Shown: one piece after another, positions 48,560 to 51,202 of the stretch
Layout: every line of letters starts with the position of its first letter
Position numbering within the stretch: position 1 is the stretch's first letter
From: Novosphingobium capsulatum
Lineage (GTDB): Bacteria > Pseudomonadota > Alphaproteobacteria > Sphingomonadales > Sphingomonadaceae
Assembly (NCBI GenBank): GCA_015661825.1
Contig: DQVI01000032.1
Location: 1 to 51,202, forward strand
DNA length: 51,202 nt
Direction: 5' to 3'
The notes under the pieces: generated by a model
What the model was told of the DNA's origin: nothing
Databases searched by the model: none
Seen by the model: the letters and a program-made list of their open reading frames with translations, nothing else
Position numbers and translations under genes: made by a program

Positions 48560-49059
48560 TCCCCAATGCCCCCGTTCCCTCTCCTGTGCCGACAGATGTG
48601 GCGCCCGCCAGTACCGCCCCTGACCGCACGGCCCATTCGCCGCTGCTGGCCTCGCTGATCGCGCGCCATGGCTATGCCCTTGTCGATGCCGAGACGCTCG
48701 ACGTGGTGGCGGGCGTTCACCCGCTTTCGATGGTGCTGCTCGCGGGCGACTGGTGGCGGCTGGCCGAATCCGACGATCTGGCGGTGATCGTTCCCGAACT
48801 CGACAAGGCCCTCGACGGTCAGGTTGCCGTGCTGGTGGCCACGCGCGAGGCCGAGCGTGCATTGCAGCGCCGCTTCCGCTTCACCAGCTTCCCCGCGCTC
48901 GTGTTCCTGCGCGAGGGGGCCTATCTGGGCGCGATGGAAGGCGTGCGCGACTGGGCCGACTATCTGGTCGAGCTGCCCGAGATACTCTGCCGCGAGCCCG
49001 AGGCGCCGCCGCCCTTCCGCATGCCCGCAGGTTGCGCCACCCCGGCGGGAGAAGCCTGA
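48556..49059 (+). CDS. hupG: Hydrogenase accessory protein HupG (HyaE family)
   Basis: A 167-residue protein with a thioredoxin-like fold but no CxxC redox motif, of the HyaE/HupG family. HyaE binds the Tat signal of the small subunit and is a proofreading chaperone. Recognisable blocks are LDVVAGVHPLSMVLLAGDWWRLAESDDLAVIVPEL (key run HPLSMVLLAGDWWRLAES) and RRFRFTSFPALVFLREGAYLGAMEGVRDW. A Pro/Thr-rich N-terminus of about 25 residues precedes. Overlaps both neighbours by ATGA/TGATG, so translation is tightly coupled. Confidence 0.9.
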   Translation: MIPNAPVPSPVPTDVAPASTAPDRTAHSPLLASLIARHGYALVDAETLDVVAGVHPLSMVLLAGDWWRLAESDDLAVIVPELDKALDGQVAVLVATREAERALQRRFRFTSFPALVFLREGAYLGAMEGVRDWADYLVELPEILCREPEAPPPFRMPAGCATPAGEA

Positions 49060-49967
49060 TGTCCGGTATTTCCGACATGCCCGAAATGGGCGATCTGATG
49101 GGTGGCGGGATGCCGGGGGCGTCCGATGGCCTGATGGGGGCCTTCGTGGGCCCCGGCAGCCAGCCCGCCGATGCCGATGGCGCCACGCTCGACTACATGA
49201 TCATGCCCGACGACATGCGCGTGTTCTCGATGGCGACGATCCCCGACAGCGATCTGGCCGATGAACATGCCGCTGGCGTGGCGGCGGGCGCGGCGATCCT
49301 CGCTGCGCTCGAACAGGTCGTGGCCGGTGGCGCGCCTGCCAGCGTCGATCTGTCGCATCTCGCCCCGGCGGACATGGCCTTTGTCGACCAGATGCTGGGC
49401 GAGGGCGAGGTTTCGGTGATCAGCGGCAGTACGTTCCAGGCGCAGGAATCGGTCCTCGCCGGGGTCTGGCGCGTGCGTGAAACAGGCGCGGACGGCACCG
49501 GGCGCTGCGACCGGGTGGACATCGGCATGTTCCCGGCAGGCATTGTCGAACGCGCGTTCGAGCGCGCGCGCGACGAGGCGGTGATGCCTGACAAGGTGAT
49601 CGAGGGCGTGTTCAATGCCCCCGCGCTGATCGCCGAGATCAACGCCCATGCGCCCGCCACGCCCACGCGCGAGGGGCCCCATGTCATCAACCTTTCGCTG
49701 CTGCCCCATACCGAAGGCGATCTGGCCTTTCTTGAGGCGGCGCTGGGGCAGGGCGACCTGATCATCCTGTCGCGCGGCTATGGCAATTGCCGCATCCGCT
49801 CGACCGGCACGCGCCATGGCTGGTGGGTGCGCTATTTCAACTCGCAGGACTCGCTGATCCTCAATTCGATCGAATTGACCAGCCTGCCTTCGGTTGCCCA
49901 GGCCGCGCCCGAAGACCTCGCCGACAGCGCCGAGCGTCTGTCCGAAATCCTGGCCACCTATCAGTGA
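49059..49967 (+). CDS. hupH: Hydrogenase expression/assembly protein HupH (HyaF family)
   Basis: A 302-residue protein of the HupH/HyaF family, needed for assembly of the small subunit and its clusters. The family blocks LDYMIMPDDMRVFSM, QMLGEGEVSVI, AQESVLAGVWRVR, and HVINLSLLPHTEGDLAFLEAALGQGDLIILSRGYGNCRIRSTG (key run LSRGYGNCRIRSTGTRH) are present. A Gly/Met-rich N-terminus precedes. The ATG overlaps the hupG stop, and the stop overlaps the GTG of hupI. Confidence 0.92.
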   Translation: MSGISDMPEMGDLMGGGMPGASDGLMGAFVGPGSQPADADGATLDYMIMPDDMRVFSMATIPDSDLADEHAAGVAAGAAILAALEQVVAGGAPASVDLSHLAPADMAFVDQMLGEGEVSVISGSTFQAQESVLAGVWRVRETGADGTGRCDRVDIGMFPAGIVERAFERARDEAVMPDKVIEGVFNAPALIAEINAHAPATPTREGPHVINLSLLPHTEGDLAFLEAALGQGDLIILSRGYGNCRIRSTGTRHGWWVRYFNSQDSLILNSIELTSLPSVAQAAPEDLADSAERLSEILATYQ

Positions 49968-50218
49968 GCGGGGATTCGTCTGCCAGACCCGGTGATCCGG
50001 CCAGCGACCATTTCTTTGGCGGTTCGTTCGGCGGCGACAACGCGCGGATCAGCCCGGAGATGAAGCTGGAGTGCAAGATCTGCTGGCATATCTATGACCC
50101 GGCGGAAGGCTGCACTTATTGGCAGGTTCCGCCCGGCACGCCCTTTGCCGATCTGCCCGATCACTGGACGTGCCCGGAATGCGACGCGCCCAAGCAGGGC
50201 TTCATGGTGGTCGAATGA
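49964..50218 (+). CDS. hupI: Rubredoxin HupI
   Basis: An 84-residue rubredoxin with Cys37, Cys40, Cys70 and Cys73 (LECKICWHIYDP and HWTCPECDAPK) binding one iron. About 30 residues precede the rubredoxin fold, as in other hydrogenase-linked HupI/HoxR proteins. The start is GTG 49964, sharing bases with the hupH stop (GTGA). HupI is tied to hydrogenase assembly under aerobic conditions, which fits the oxygen-tolerant HupS here. Stop overlaps hupJ by ATGA. Confidence 0.95.
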   Translation: MSGDSSARPGDPASDHFFGGSFGGDNARISPEMKLECKICWHIYDPAEGCTYWQVPPGTPFADLPDHWTCPECDAPKQGFMVVE

Positions 50219-50757
50219 GCCTGCCTGCGGCCCTTTCCAGCCACCGGGATGATGCGGCGCGTCTTTCCGAACTGACCGCGCGGGTCGAGCGCGTGTTCAC
50301 CATGATCGCCACCGTGCGCATGGCGGGCATTCCCGTGCTCAACCCGGTGCTCGGTGTCGCGCTGTGCGGGCTGGAGACCTTTGGCGGGCATGACGTGGGC
50401 GTTCTGGTGACACCCTGGTTCATGAACATCATGGCTTTCCCCCTCGGCGCGCCCGAGCCGGTGCGGGTTGGCACCAAGCGCGATCTCGTGCTGCCCTCGG
50501 GCGCCTACGAGGCGATTGCCGGGTTCGAGGACGAACTGGGGCCTTACTGGATGGTCTCGCTGTTCTCGCCGATGGATGCGTTCGAAACGATGGAGGCGGC
50601 GCTCGCCACCGCGCAGGCGGCCATGGTCGAGATCATGACCGCGCCTGAACCCGAAGCGCCCCCGCCGCCTCCTGCGCTGCCCACGCGCCCAGTCAGCCGT
50701 CGCGGCCTGTTCGGCTGGGCGCGCGGGGATGGCGATAATGGAGAGGCGGCGGCATGA
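50215..50757 (+). CDS. hupJ: Hydrogenase assembly chaperone HupJ (HybE family)
   Basis: A 180-residue protein of the HybE/HupJ family, a chaperone for the large and small subunits before Tat export. Its core runs RVERVFTMIATVRMAGIPVLNPVLGVALCGLE (key run MAGIPVLNPVLGVA), VTPWFMNIMAFPLG and KRDLVLPSGAYEAIAGFEDELGPY. A Pro/Ala-rich tail follows, ending RRGLFGWARG. ATG 50215 overlaps the hupI stop and the stop overlaps hupK by ATGA. Confidence 0.92.
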   Translation: MSLPAALSSHRDDAARLSELTARVERVFTMIATVRMAGIPVLNPVLGVALCGLETFGGHDVGVLVTPWFMNIMAFPLGAPEPVRVGTKRDLVLPSGAYEAIAGFEDELGPYWMVSLFSPMDAFETMEAALATAQAAMVEIMTAPEPEAPPPPPALPTRPVSRRGLFGWARGDGDNGEAAA

Positions 50758-51202
50758 CCGGCTTGCGGCTCCGTCTGGGCCTGAAGGCAGGCGCGCAGGG
50801 GCAGGTTTGTGCCTCTGTGACCGAGGCGGTGTTTCCGGCAGTCGAAGGCCTGCTGCGCGGCTTGCCTGCGGGCCGGGCGGCGCAGGCGGTGCGGCGTTTG
50901 CACGGATTGTGCCGCGCGGCGCAGGGGCTGTGTGCCGATCTGGCGCTGGCGGCGGCAATGGCCACGGACCTGCCCGCGTCCGATCTGCGGGCCGCGACGG
51001 GCGCCGCGCAAGTGGAGATCGCGCGCGAGACCGGCTTGCGGCTCTGTCTCGATTGGGCGGCCCTGCTGGGCGAGGCGCCGCAGGTCGAGGCCGCGCGTGC
51101 CCTCATGCAGGTGACGCGCGAAGGGGCCGCGCCTGATCCTGAGGGGCTGGCAGGCTGGATCGCCGCGCGCGGGGCGGAAGGCCTGCCCGCGCGGGTTCTG
51201 GC
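50754..51202 (+). CDS. hupK: Hydrogenase maturation protein HupK (partial, runs off the window)
   Basis: The first 149 codons are open to the window end, starting at ATG 50754, which overlaps the hupJ stop by ATGA. The protein is Ala/Leu/Arg-rich, with RRLHGLCRAAQGLC at about residues 49-62, where the large-subunit L1 motif RICGVC would be. HupK proteins are diverged relatives of HupL thought to act as assembly scaffolds. The call rests on this motif and on gene order after hupJ; the remainder is outside the window. Confidence 0.8.
   Translation, partial: MTGLRLRLGLKAGAQGQVCASVTEAVFPAVEGLLRGLPAGRAAQAVRRLHGLCRAAQGLCADLALAAAMATDLPASDLRAATGAAQVEIARETGLRLCLDWAALLGEAPQVEAARALMQVTREGAAPDPEGLAGWIAARGAEGLPARVL

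Overview
The window is GC-rich, densely packed chromosomal DNA from an alphaproteobacterium. The gene content points to Sphingomonadaceae, most like Novosphingobium or a relative: RpoD with a long acidic spacer, xseB-ispA linkage, two large TonB-dependent receptors, a DUF4170 protein, RibB with an N-terminal helix-turn-helix, and copies of a GC-rich palindromic intergenic repeat. This placement is inferred from family resemblance, not from a database search. No tRNA, rRNA, CRISPR array, transposase or prophage was seen.

Layout. 1-9.7 kb: end of xseB, ispA, coaD, a secreted cyclophilin and queA, then a chemoreceptor, a convergent TauE/SafE permease, tgt and a secreted S9 peptidase. queA and tgt are two steps of queuosine tRNA modification. 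9.7-12.7 kb: a 61-residue orphan protein, a LysR regulator divergent from a YceI protein, and a glutathionyl-hydroquinone reductase. 12.7-24.7 kb: a mostly minus-strand information-processing and one-carbon block (rpsD, a TrmJ-type methyltransferase, nrdR, glyA, rpiB, a DUF2059 protein, a TonB receptor, rpoD, dnaG, a YqeY protein). 24.8-30 kb: carA, carB and greA on the plus strand, closed by a strong terminator. 30-32.4 kb: DUF4170 and four small minus-strand membrane-associated proteins resembling the enterobacterial yqjD-yqjE-yqjK set. 32.7-35.8 kb: eno, then minus-strand ribB and ribH.

35.8-42.4 kb: a two-gene periplasmic unit (di-heme peroxidase-like protein plus a small secreted protein) divergent from a TonB receptor, with a perfect palindrome between them; then a flavin reductase, a pirin and a zinc alcohol dehydrogenase. 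42.4 kb to the end: an uptake [NiFe]-hydrogenase locus in two operons, hupS-hupL-hupE-hupC and hupD-hupF-hupG-hupH-hupI-hupJ-hupK (hupK runs off the end). Each operon is preceded by a sigma-54 (-24/-12) promoter. The small subunit has the two extra cysteines of oxygen-tolerant membrane-bound hydrogenases. The first operon encodes the enzyme, a nickel permease-like protein and the cytochrome b that passes electrons to quinone. The second encodes the protease and assembly factors.

The two places most worth following up are (i) the ribB gene, whose product fuses a DNA-binding-like domain to the riboflavin enzyme and whose start is preceded by two near-identical palindromes exactly 31 bp apart, suggesting a self-regulating enzyme, and (ii) the di-heme protein/small secreted protein/TonB receptor cluster around a 6-3-6 palindrome, a probable uptake system of unknown substrate.
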